18,602 nt of DNA from JACPLA01 sp035291905. Its GTDB lineage: Bacteria > Bacteroidota > Ignavibacteria > UBA10030. The stretch is taken from positions 1-18,602 of the forward strand of contig DATDRF010000029.1 of assembly GCA_035291905.1 (NCBI GenBank), given 5' to 3'. The translations under genes were made by a program, and so were the position numbers. The notes under the pieces were generated by a model. That model made no database searches and was not told where the DNA came from. It worked only from the letters and a program-made list of their open reading frames with translations. Below, piece after piece: positions 6,943 through 12,882 of this stretch (positions are counted from its first letter, which is position 1; each line of letters starts with the position of its first letter).

Positions 6943-7647
6943 TCATTCGGCCAAGGCGAGAGATGCGGCAATAATCTGCTCAAATCCCGCTTTGTGAAGT
7001 ACCTCTCCGCAAGAGATGATTGTAGCGCCCGTCGTGATAACATCATCGATCAGGATGCATGTCCCCCGCGCCTCAAGATGCGAGGTCCTCGAAACTGAGA
7101 ATGCCTCCTCGACATTCTTCTTCCTCTGTTCCTGATCAAGCTTCGTTTGAGTCTGAGTGTATCTGCGGCGACCAACAATATCCGTCCGCACTTGAATACC
7201 GGTCACCTCGGAGACTCCACGGGCAATCACCTCCGCCTGATTGAATCCTCGCTCTCTCGCTTTGACATGATGAAGCGGAACGGGAATCAGGCAATGGACT
7301 TCTATTCCAAGCTTGTCGATTTCAACGCCCAGTTCCCGGCCCAGGAGAAGACCAACCGACCTGAATCCGTTGTACTTCAATGCATGGGCAAGCACCTGAA
7401 AGGCACCGTCTTTTTCAAAGAGAAACACAGAAGCAAGCCCGGTGATCACTTCGGAATCAACGAGTCGATCGCGGGTTTGGCAATACAAAGGATGGTCGGA
7501 GTGCAATCGGGGAATGGACTCCCTGCAGCGCCGACAGATGTGCCGCTCGGTATCCAGAAGAAGACTCTTGCATGCCAGACAGGTTGGCGGAAAGACAAAG
7601 TCGAGGAAGGGTTTGATGGCCCCCCGTACAGCAGTCGTAATGCTCAT
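6943..7647 (-). CDS. comF: ComF/GntX family phosphoribosyltransferase-like protein
   Basis: The protein has 234 residues. An N-terminal zinc-ribbon-like knuckle has C23, C26, C38 and C41 (PTCLAC...ICRRC). The phosphoribosyltransferase domain follows: CLIPVPLH (about 119-126), the ComF signature RRYTQTQTKLDQEQRKKNV (161-179) and the PRPP-binding loop CILIDDVITTGAT (197-209) with D201 and D202. ComF proteins take part in DNA uptake during natural transformation, while related GntX/YhgH proteins have other or unknown roles. No other competence gene is in view, so a competence role is not shown. GGGGGA precedes the ATG. The gene is downstream of uvrB across a 120-bp repeat-bearing gap and upstream of gap. 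Confidence 0.9.
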   Translation of the reverse strand: MSITTAVRGAIKPFLDFVFPPTCLACKSLLLDTERHICRRCRESIPRLHSDHPLYCQTRDRLVDSEVITGLASVFLFEKDGAFQVLAHALKYNGFRSVGLLLGRELGVEIDKLGIEVHCLIPVPLHHVKARERGFNQAEVIARGVSEVTGIQVRTDIVGRRRYTQTQTKLDQEQRKKNVEEAFSVSRTSHLEARGTCILIDDVITTGATIISCGEVLHKAGFEQIIAASLALAE

Positions 7648-7665
7648 TTTCCCCCATGAAGACTG

Positions 7666-7737
7666 TTACGAGTTCCGGATTACGAGTTGGATGTCACAGG
7701 TTTCAAGCTGATAGCTGAATGCTGACGGCTGTAAGCT
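7666..7737. repeat. Short-period repeats between uvrB and comF
   Basis: TTACGAGTT occurs exactly twice (7666-7674 and 7680-7688, period 14). It is followed at 7706-7737 by degenerate AGCTGATAGCTGAATGCTGA-type words. The latter are the reverse-complement type of the CAGCTATCAG words found before uvrB at 9791-9873. No gene is supported in this gap. Confidence 0.6.
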
Positions 7738-7767
7738 CCCCTCAATTTTGACTTCTAACCTCTTGAC

Positions 7768-9780
7768 CTACCCCTTCTTCCCTTCAAGCCTTTCAATCTC
7801 ATCTCTCAATTCCGCCGCCCGTTCAAATTCAAGGTCCTTTGCGGCCCTCCTCATTTCCGTCCGCAATTCCTCGAGCAGGTCTTTCTTCTGCTCTTTTGAG
7901 AGATACTTCACCACGGTATCCGAGACCATCGCCGGCTTTCGATCCCTCCGTGCATCCCTCTGGGCTTTGACGTCCGCGACCGCAGTAGCTGCGAGCACCT
8001 CTTGCACGCTTTTATAGATCGTTTCGGGCGTGATCCCGTGGTCATCGTTGTACTGAAGCTGTTTTTCTCGTCGTCTGTTCGTTTCCCCGATCATTCGCTC
8101 CATCGAGCCGGTGAGCCTGTCGGCGTACAGAATCACCTTTCCGTTCACATTCCTGGCCGTTCTTCCCGCCGTCTGTATGAGCGAACGCTCCGACCGCAGG
8201 AATCCCTCTTTGTCCGCATCGATAATCGCGACGAGCGAAACCTCGGGAAGATCCAGTCCCTCTCTCAGGAGGTTCACCCCCACAAGCACGTCAAATTCGC
8301 CTAGGCGGAGATCTCTGAGAGTTTCGACGCGCTCCAGAGCGTCGACTTCCGAATGGATATACCTCACTTTGATGCCGATTTCCAGCAGATACTCTGTAAG
8401 ATCTTCGGCCATCCTCTTTGTCAGGGTCGTCACCAGTACGCGCTCTTTCCTTTTCGAACGCTCCCTGATTTCGGCGATAAGGTCGTCAATCTGGTTCTTG
8501 CTCTTGCGAATCTCGACGACCGGGTCCACCAGACCGGTGGGACGAATGACCTGCTCGACGAAGATCCCTTTGCTTTTCTTGAGCTCGTAATCGCCCGGCG
8601 TTGCGCTCACGAAGATCACCTGATTCACCGTCGACTCCCATTCTTCGAACGTCAGGGGGCGGTTGTCCAACGCCGACGGAAGCCGAAATCCATATTCAAC
8701 CAGCGTCTCTTTCCTCGACCGATCTCCGTGGTACATTGCGCCGATTTGCGGAACGCTGACATGCGACTCATCGATGATGGTCAGGAAATCTTCGGGAAAA
8801 TAATCGAGGAGGCAATAGGGGCGGGACCCGGGAGGCCTGCCGGCAAGGTGCCGGGAATAGTTTTCAATCCCCTGGCAATATCCCACTTCGCGGAGCATTT
8901 CGAGGTCGAAACGGGTTCGCTGTTCGAGGCGCTGCGCCTCGAGGAGCTTTCCCATCGACCGCAGTTCTTCAAGCCGCTCCTTCAGCTCCGCCTGAATAGA
9001 ACCCATGGATCGCTCTATTGTTTCCCTCGAAGTCACAAACTGTTTGGCAGGATAGATGACCTCGTAATCGGTCTCGCCCAGTATGGCGCCATCGGTCTTG
9101 TTGATGAACGATATGCGATCGATCTCGTCCCCGAAGAACTCGATTCTCAGAGCTTCTTCATTCTCAGATCCCGGGATGACCTCCACGACGTCGCCGCGCA
9201 CGCGAAACGAGCCCCGGTCGAACTCATAGTCATTCCTCACGTACAGCAGATCGAGCAGTTTCTTCAACATGACGTTTCGCGCTATCTTTTCCCCCTTCTT
9301 GACCGCGAGCATCTGATTGATCCATTCTTCCGGCGCGCCGATGCCGTAGATGCAGCTGACCGACGCGACGACAATCACGTTCGGGTCGCCGCTCAGGAGG
9401 GCGCTTGTTGCACGGAGCCTCAAACGATCGATCTCATCGTTGATCGATGCATCCTTCGCGATGTACGTATCCGACGTCGGGACATAGGCCTCGGGCTGGT
9501 AGTAATCATAATAACTGATAAAGAACTCCACCCTGTTTTTCGGAAAGAACCCTTTGAATTCCGCGTAGAGTTGGGCCGCGAGGGTCTTATTGTGCGACAT
9601 CACCAGCACAGGCTTGTCGAGAGTTGCTATCACATTCGAAACTGTGAACGTCTTTCCGCTCCCGGTAACGCCGAGAAGAGTCTGGTGGCGGTCGCCGCGC
9701 GCCAAACCTTCCCTGAGTTCCTTGATGGCAGTCGGTTGATCGCCGCTTGGTTTGTATTCGGAAATGAGGTTAAAGGGCAA
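7768..9780 (-). CDS. uvrB: Excinuclease ABC subunit B
   Basis: UvrB is the damage-verifying, DNA-loading helicase-like subunit of UvrABC nucleotide excision repair. At 670 residues it is full length. Seen: the N-terminal FNLISEYKPSGDQPTAI, Walker A GVTGSGKT (37-44), the beta-hairpin YYDYYQPEAYVP (90-101) that is inserted between DNA strands, the Walker B-type IIDESH (335-340), helicase motifs near LLREGLDLPEVSLV and QTAGRTARN, and a C-terminal UVR domain (KDLEFERAAELRDEIERLE) for UvrA/UvrC contact. No ATG fits the family N-terminus. The first usable codon is TTG at 9780, with no Shine-Dalgarno site and an in-frame stop a little upstream inside a repeat, so initiation here is probably weak or unusual. 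Confidence 0.97.
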   Translation of the reverse strand: MPFNLISEYKPSGDQPTAIKELREGLARGDRHQTLLGVTGSGKTFTVSNVIATLDKPVLVMSHNKTLAAQLYAEFKGFFPKNRVEFFISYYDYYQPEAYVPTSDTYIAKDASINDEIDRLRLRATSALLSGDPNVIVVASVSCIYGIGAPEEWINQMLAVKKGEKIARNVMLKKLLDLLYVRNDYEFDRGSFRVRGDVVEVIPGSENEEALRIEFFGDEIDRISFINKTDGAILGETDYEVIYPAKQFVTSRETIERSMGSIQAELKERLEELRSMGKLLEAQRLEQRTRFDLEMLREVGYCQGIENYSRHLAGRPPGSRPYCLLDYFPEDFLTIIDESHVSVPQIGAMYHGDRSRKETLVEYGFRLPSALDNRPLTFEEWESTVNQVIFVSATPGDYELKKSKGIFVEQVIRPTGLVDPVVEIRKSKNQIDDLIAEIRERSKRKERVLVTTLTKRMAEDLTEYLLEIGIKVRYIHSEVDALERVETLRDLRLGEFDVLVGVNLLREGLDLPEVSLVAIIDADKEGFLRSERSLIQTAGRTARNVNGKVILYADRLTGSMERMIGETNRRREKQLQYNDDHGITPETIYKSVQEVLAATAVADVKAQRDARRDRKPAMVSDTVVKYLSKEQKKDLLEELRTEMRRAAKDLEFERAAELRDEIERLEGKKG

Positions 9781-9790
9781 GGAGGTGTTC

Positions 9791-9873
9791 GAGCTATCAG
9801 CTGTCAGCTATCAGCTTTCAGTTATCAGTTTACAGTTATCAGTTTACAGTTATCAGTCTTCAGTTGTCAGTTT
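9791..9873. repeat. CAGTTATCAG-type tandem repeat in front of uvrB
   Basis: AGTTATCAGTTTAC is repeated perfectly at 9820-9833 and 9834-9847, then partially at 9848-9857 (period 14). It is flanked by degenerate relatives (AGCTATCAGCTGTCAGCTATC, TCTTCAGTTGTCAG). The array fills almost the whole gap between the upstream gene and the uvrB start. No promoter of the pattern used elsewhere here is visible in it. Confidence 0.8.
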
Positions 9874-9884
9874 CTGGTTGTCAC

Positions 9885-10535
9885 CTACGTCCCGGGGGGC
9901 TTCGGTGCCGGGGGCCTCTGGGGCTGAGGTGGCTGCGCCGGCCGTTGAGGCTGCGGGGGCCGCGGTTGTTGCGGAATCGCCTGTGGCGGTTTCGGTTGCT
10001 GAGGGGCTGCGACCGGGGTTGCAGCCTGAGGAGTCGAAGCCGGTGCCGCTGCCTGAGGCGCTGTCGTCTGAGGCTGCTGAGCACCGGTATCTGACAGTGT
10101 TTGATTCCTCGCGATAAACAAGAAGGCATCCGAAACAAACTCTGCGGCGTTCGTCGTGAACGTGTCAGGAATTGCCTTCTTCAGCTGATCGAACATGAAG
10201 GGATTGCCGCCGGCCGAAATACTGCCGTTCGGATTGATCACGATCGCCCGCGTTGCTCCCGAGCAGGTCATGTTCACTTTTGTTTTCACATTCGGAAAGG
10301 TTGCCTCAATCGCCGGTTCGACAACAACCGGATGCCCCATGATCTTCATCGATTTCACGTCCTGGCATTCCACATCGACATTCTGTGCCTTAAGAAAGTT
10401 CAGACTTTCGAAAACGATCTTCTGTGCAACAACGGCGACCTCGGTGGCTATTCCGCGCATCTTTTCCCGTTCGTTTACGAACTTCATCCACTCTTTCACG
10501 GTATTCAGGAGCATTGCTTTCGACGCTTCGTTCAT
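9885..10535 (-). CDS. Unknown protein with Pro/Gln/Ala-rich C-terminal tail
   Basis: The protein has 216 residues and I do not recognise it. Residues 1-145 form a folded-looking domain: an N-terminal helix (ASKAMLLNTVKEWMKFVNER), helices around VAVVAQKIVFESLNFLK, then a beta-type region (VEPAIEATFPNVKTKVNMTC, AIVINPNGSI) and a closing helix. Residues 151-216 are low complexity, made almost only of Pro, Gln, Ala, Thr and a few Arg/Lys in PQP and QRP steps, like a flexible linker or interaction tail. There is no signal peptide or membrane segment. GGAG lies about six bases before the ATG, and a good promoter lies just upstream. The gene precedes uvrB but is separated from it by the 14-bp repeat array, so a shared function is not implied. 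Confidence 0.75.
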   Translation of the reverse strand: MNEASKAMLLNTVKEWMKFVNEREKMRGIATEVAVVAQKIVFESLNFLKAQNVDVECQDVKSMKIMGHPVVVEPAIEATFPNVKTKVNMTCSGATRAIVINPNGSISAGGNPFMFDQLKKAIPDTFTTNAAEFVSDAFLFIARNQTLSDTGAQQPQTTAPQAAAPASTPQAATPVAAPQQPKPPQAIPQQPRPPQPQRPAQPPQPQRPPAPKPPGT

Positions 10536-10562
10536 GACGTACTCCGTCAGTTATTAAAGAGG

Positions 10563-10591
10563 AATATACAGGATGAGGGGGATGGATTCAA
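10563..10591 (-). promoter_or_regulatory. Candidate promoter for the Pro/Gln-tail gene
   Basis: On the minus strand, TTGAAT (10586-10591), a 17-bp spacer and TATATT (10563-10568) lie about 28 bases before the ATG at 10535. Confidence 0.55.
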
Positions 10592-10602
10592 GGGGGGAGA
10601 TG

Positions 10603-10696
10603 ACGAACCAACGAATGGGAGAATCAACGAACCAACGAATGGGAGAATCAACGAAACAACGAAATGAAGCCGCCTTGTCTCGTTGACTCGTTGATT
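10603..10696. repeat. 24-bp tandem repeat with inverted arm
   Basis: The 24-bp unit ACGAACCAACGAATGGGAGA plus ATCA is present twice without change (10603-10626 and 10627-10650), then as a partial third copy. AATCAACGAAACAACGAAAT (10646-10665) is matched at 16 of 20 positions by the reverse complement of 10677-10696, giving a hairpin with an 11-base loop. The array lies between two divergent genes, and its right end carries the -35 box of the downstream unit. Confidence 0.75.
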
Positions 10697-10701
10697 CGTC
10701 G

Positions 10702-10730
10702 TTGCGGAATAGCCAATCCTTTCGTACGTT
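10702..10730 (+). promoter_or_regulatory. Candidate promoter for the lipoprotein-terC unit
   Basis: TTGCGG (10702-10707), a 17-bp spacer and TACGTT (10725-10730) match the window's common promoter pattern. Transcription would begin at about 10736-10739, which coincides with the GTG start at 10737. Confidence 0.5.
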
Positions 10731-10736
10731 TTGCCC

Positions 10737-11069
10737 GTGAATCGACTTCTTGTCTCCCTTCTCTTCTTCGGAGTGACATCCGGTTGGTCATGCGGAGAGA
10801 GCAAAGAGTATGCTCCCTCCGAGGACGATCGGCGCATACTGCGCGCTTACGCATCGCTCGCCCTCCTCTACGATGCATTTCCTCCAACGAGCACAAAGGA
10901 CAGTCTCCAGATCTATCAACGAAAGGCGGACTCTGTGCTCGCTCAATTCGGTTTTTCGAGCGATGAATTCCGAAGAGAATTCGAGAATCTGATCAACACG
11001 CCGGAACGCTTTCAACCGTTATTCCTGGAACTTTCTGCCGAGATTCGGAAAGAGATGCAGAAACGCTGA
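10737..11069 (+). CDS. Small DUF4296-like lipoprotein
   Basis: The protein has 110 residues when started at GTG 10737. The N-terminus NRLLVSLLFFGVTSGWSC is a short signal peptide with a likely lipidated C19, although GWSC is a poor lipobox. The rest is helical and charged. Its pattern of ILRAYASLALLYDAF, then YQRKADSVLAQFGFSSDEFR, then a closing PERFQPLFLELSAEIRKEM, is the layout of the DUF4296 lipoproteins of Bacteroidota, whose function is unknown. The family call is made by eye. An in-frame TTG at 10731 is also possible, but it directly abuts the -10 box and would lie upstream of the predicted transcript start. There is no Shine-Dalgarno site, so translation may be leaderless. terC follows 47 bases downstream. 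Confidence 0.65.
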   Translation: MNRLLVSLLFFGVTSGWSCGESKEYAPSEDDRRILRAYASLALLYDAFPPTSTKDSLQIYQRKADSVLAQFGFSSDEFRREFENLINTPERFQPLFLELSAEIRKEMQKR

Positions 11070-11116
11070 ACCGCTTTCTCCCTTCATTTTCATAGTCATC
11101 AAAATACGAGGATATC

Positions 11117-11863
11117 ATGATGGATTGGGTTTTTGATCCCCAAATCTGGATTGCTTTGCTGACACTGACAACCCTCGAGGTCGTCCTCGGCATCGACAAT
11201 ATCATTTTCATAAGCATTCTTTCCGATAAACTTCCCGGCACACAGCAGCAGCGGGCAAGGAGCACCGGGCTTTTTCTTGCCATGTTCATGCGGATCGGCC
11301 TGCTGTTCTCCATTACCCTCATTATGAAGCTCGTTGAGCCATGGTTCACGCTCTTTGAGCAGGAGATTTCCGGACGGGACGTTATTCTCATCGTCGGCGG
11401 CCTCTTTCTGCTGGCGAAATCAACCTTTGAGATTCACGGAAGCCTGGAGGGAAGCGGAGAGCACGGGCGAACCGTTAAGAAGACCCCTTCATTCGCGGGG
11501 GTAATCACTCAGATTATGCTGCTTGACATCGTGTTCTCCCTCGATTCGGTAATCACGGCCGTGGGGATGACCAACCAGCTGGGAGTGATGATCGCAGCCG
11601 TCGTGATTGCTGTGATTCTCATGCTGGTCTTCGTCAGGTCAGTGAGCAATTTTGTCCAGGAGCACCCGACGATCAAGATGCTGGCATTGAGCTTCCTCCT
11701 CTTAATAGGAGTCTCGCTCATTGCGGAAGGATTCGACCAGCATATTTCGAAGGGGTACATCTACTTCGCGATGGGGTTCTCGGTTCTTGTGGAGATGCTC
11801 AATCTTCGCTTGCGGAGGAAGGCTGCGGAGCCGGTGCATTTGAGGTCACCGTCGATCAAGTAA
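11117..11863 (+). CDS. TerC family integral membrane protein
   Basis: The protein has 248 residues and about seven membrane helices. Seen: the N-terminal motif TTLEVVLGIDNIIFISILS (about 18-36, with E21, D27 and N28) and the matching second-half motif LLDIVFSLDSVITAVGMTNQ (135-154, with D137 and D143). The acidic residues lie inside the membrane in an internally duplicated fold. TerC proteins are linked to tellurite resistance and, in several bacteria, to manganese export that metallates secreted enzymes. Which applies here cannot be told, and no other ter genes are nearby. A GAGG site lies about five bases before the ATG. It is probably cotranscribed with the preceding small lipoprotein gene. 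Confidence 0.93.
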   Translation: MMDWVFDPQIWIALLTLTTLEVVLGIDNIIFISILSDKLPGTQQQRARSTGLFLAMFMRIGLLFSITLIMKLVEPWFTLFEQEISGRDVILIVGGLFLLAKSTFEIHGSLEGSGEHGRTVKKTPSFAGVITQIMLLDIVFSLDSVITAVGMTNQLGVMIAAVVIAVILMLVFVRSVSNFVQEHPTIKMLALSFLLLIGVSLIAEGFDQHISKGYIYFAMGFSVLVEMLNLRLRRKAAEPVHLRSPSIK

Positions 11864-11869
11864 TGCCCC

Positions 11870-11965
11870 CTTCGTGTTCTTCGTGTCTCCTTCGCGCTCT
11901 TCGTGTAATTCTTTGAGGAAAGAACTTACACGAAGATCCACAGAGTCCACACGAAGAACACGAAG
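11870..11965. repeat. Long CTTCGTG-type hairpin
   Basis: The left arm (11870-11908) and right arm (11926-11965) pair over 17 bp at the outer end and 11 bp at the inner end, with a mismatched middle. The stem continues as TTCTTT/AAAGAA around a GAGG loop, giving a near-complete 96-base hairpin. The core word CTTCGTG recurs every 9-11 bases. It lies just after terC and before a separate terminator. No flanking target duplication is visible. Confidence 0.75.
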
Positions 11966-11985
11966 AAAAGAATTCCGAAAACACA

Positions 11986-12023
11986 AAAAGGTGCGTTCGC
12001 CGCGGCGAGTGCACCTTTTCTTT
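11986..12023. terminator. Bidirectional intrinsic terminator
   Basis: AAAAGGTGC (11986-11994) pairs perfectly with GCACCTTTT (12011-12019), and the inner TCGCCGCGGCGA is itself self-complementary, so the stem is nearly continuous. T-rich tails follow on both strands. It sits between the convergent terC and YkvA-like genes and can end both units. Confidence 0.85.
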
Positions 12024-12036
12024 TGAAAACGCGTTC

Positions 12037-12399
12037 TTACTTGGTTTCTTCCAGATAGTACCTGCGGAGTTGTTTTCCGAGGTATCCCACAACGAGCGCG
12101 ATGACCCCGACATCATCGAGGTAACCCACGAAAGGAGCCACATCGGGAATGGAATCGAAGGGAATAATGAAATAGAGGAGCGCCCCGACGGCAAGAGCTT
12201 TTTTCCCCCAGTGTACTGCCGGATCGCTCATGAATCGGAAAAGCGCCAGGACATCCGACACGAGGCCTATTCGCCTGTTGATCTTCGCCAGCTTTCCGGG
12301 GAGGTTTTCGCTGACGTAGGCCGCCTTCTCCTTGAACTCAGCTTCGTCCCCGATAGACATCTCCTCGCCGAGCGGCCTTTTGGGTTCGTTCTTCTTCAA
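12037..12399 (-). CDS. YkvA family (DUF1232) membrane protein
   Basis: The protein has about 120 residues from the TTG at 12399. A charged N-terminal half is followed by the DUF1232 core: a membrane-associated helix pair with KKALAVGALLYFIIPFDSIPDVAPFVGYLDDVGVIALVVGYL, of which the IPFDSIPD and GYLDDVGV blocks are diagnostic. The function of the family is unknown. The start is uncertain. TTG 12399 overlaps the upstream stop codon and has AGGCGG four bases before it. The internal ATG at 12360 has GAGGAG directly against it with no spacer. The open frame runs further upstream, but that part is out-of-frame reading of the DUF2721 gene. It is the last gene of the purM operon. Confidence 0.85.
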   Translation of the reverse strand: MKKNEPKRPLGEEMSIGDEAEFKEKAAYVSENLPGKLAKINRRIGLVSDVLALFRFMSDPAVHWGKKALAVGALLYFIIPFDSIPDVAPFVGYLDDVGVIALVVGYLGKQLRRYYLEETK

Positions 12400-12875
12400 T
12401 CGTCCGCCTGCACGTCGAATTGCACAATATCGTACGCCATCTTCGTGTCCAACGCTGCGAAGACAATACCCAAGAACACCGAGATCATGCCTCCCAGAAA
12501 GAGAATAATCACCGGTGTATCGAGATTTATCTGCCCCATGAAGAAATCCACACCGATCAGAAGGGATGTCACGACAAACAGGGCGACGGCAGCAATGTAG
12601 CACATGAGCGAGTTCCTCACGTGTGCGGCACGCTTCAGGAGCCTTCCCAGCTGCAGGCCTATGCTCGCCATACGCTGACTCTCGTCAAACGAGAATTTCT
12701 TGCCCCCGGCGCGAATCCGCAATTTTCTTTTTTCTTCGTTCAACGCCCGAATCCTGCTCAGGACCGTCGAGAATTTCGAATTGATGCCCAGCATGAGCAA
12801 CCCGCACGCACTGATCATGACTGCCGGAGCAAGAATCAGCTGAATAGCTTCGATGACCGAAAAGCTCTGCGGCAT
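12396..12875 (-). CDS. DUF2721 family membrane protein
   Basis: The protein has about 159 residues. Seen: one N-terminal membrane helix (IQLILAPAVMISACGLLMLG), then a long charged cytosolic helix with Arg/Lys/Glu-rich stretches (SRIRALNEEKRKLRIRA), then two adjacent membrane helices (MCYIAAVALFVVTSLLIGVD and VIILFLGGMISVFLGIVFAA). This is the DUF2721 layout. The function is unknown. I chose ATG 12875 because GAGG lies five bases before it; that site overlaps the purM stop codon, implying translational coupling. An in-frame GTG at 12881 is the alternative. The neighbouring YkvA-like gene overlaps its stop. Confidence 0.85.
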   Translation of the reverse strand: MPQSFSVIEAIQLILAPAVMISACGLLMLGINSKFSTVLSRIRALNEEKRKLRIRAGGKKFSFDESQRMASIGLQLGRLLKRAAHVRNSLMCYIAAVALFVVTSLLIGVDFFMGQINLDTPVIILFLGGMISVFLGIVFAALDTKMAYDIVQFDVQADD

Positions 12876-12882
12876 GAGCACC

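Noticed and set aside
8353..9927. Long plus-strand open frame of 524 codons
   Set aside because: It lies entirely over uvrB on the other strand, its product has no recognisable motif, and it runs on into repeat sequence. uvrB is unambiguous.
9881..10138. Minus-strand 85-codon Arg/Pro-rich frame
   Set aside because: It is an out-of-frame reading of the low-complexity tail of the 216-residue protein; the Arg-rich look comes from the repeated codons.
10603..10670. Possible CRISPR array
   Set aside because: The 24-bp units are directly adjacent with no unique spacers, there are only two full copies, and no cas gene is present.
10561..10711. GGAATA on both sides of the 24-bp repeat region as a target duplication
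   Set aside because: Only 6 bp, not next to any inverted-repeat ends, and easily a chance match in AT-richer flanks.
10993..11391. Minus-strand frame of 132 codons across the terC start
   Set aside because: It is antisense to terC, whose motifs and start are clear, and it has no ribosome site.
12400..12603. N-terminal extension of the YkvA-like frame to 188 codons
   Set aside because: This part is the DUF2721 gene read in another frame; its composition is unlike the YkvA domain, and better starts exist at 12399 or 12360.
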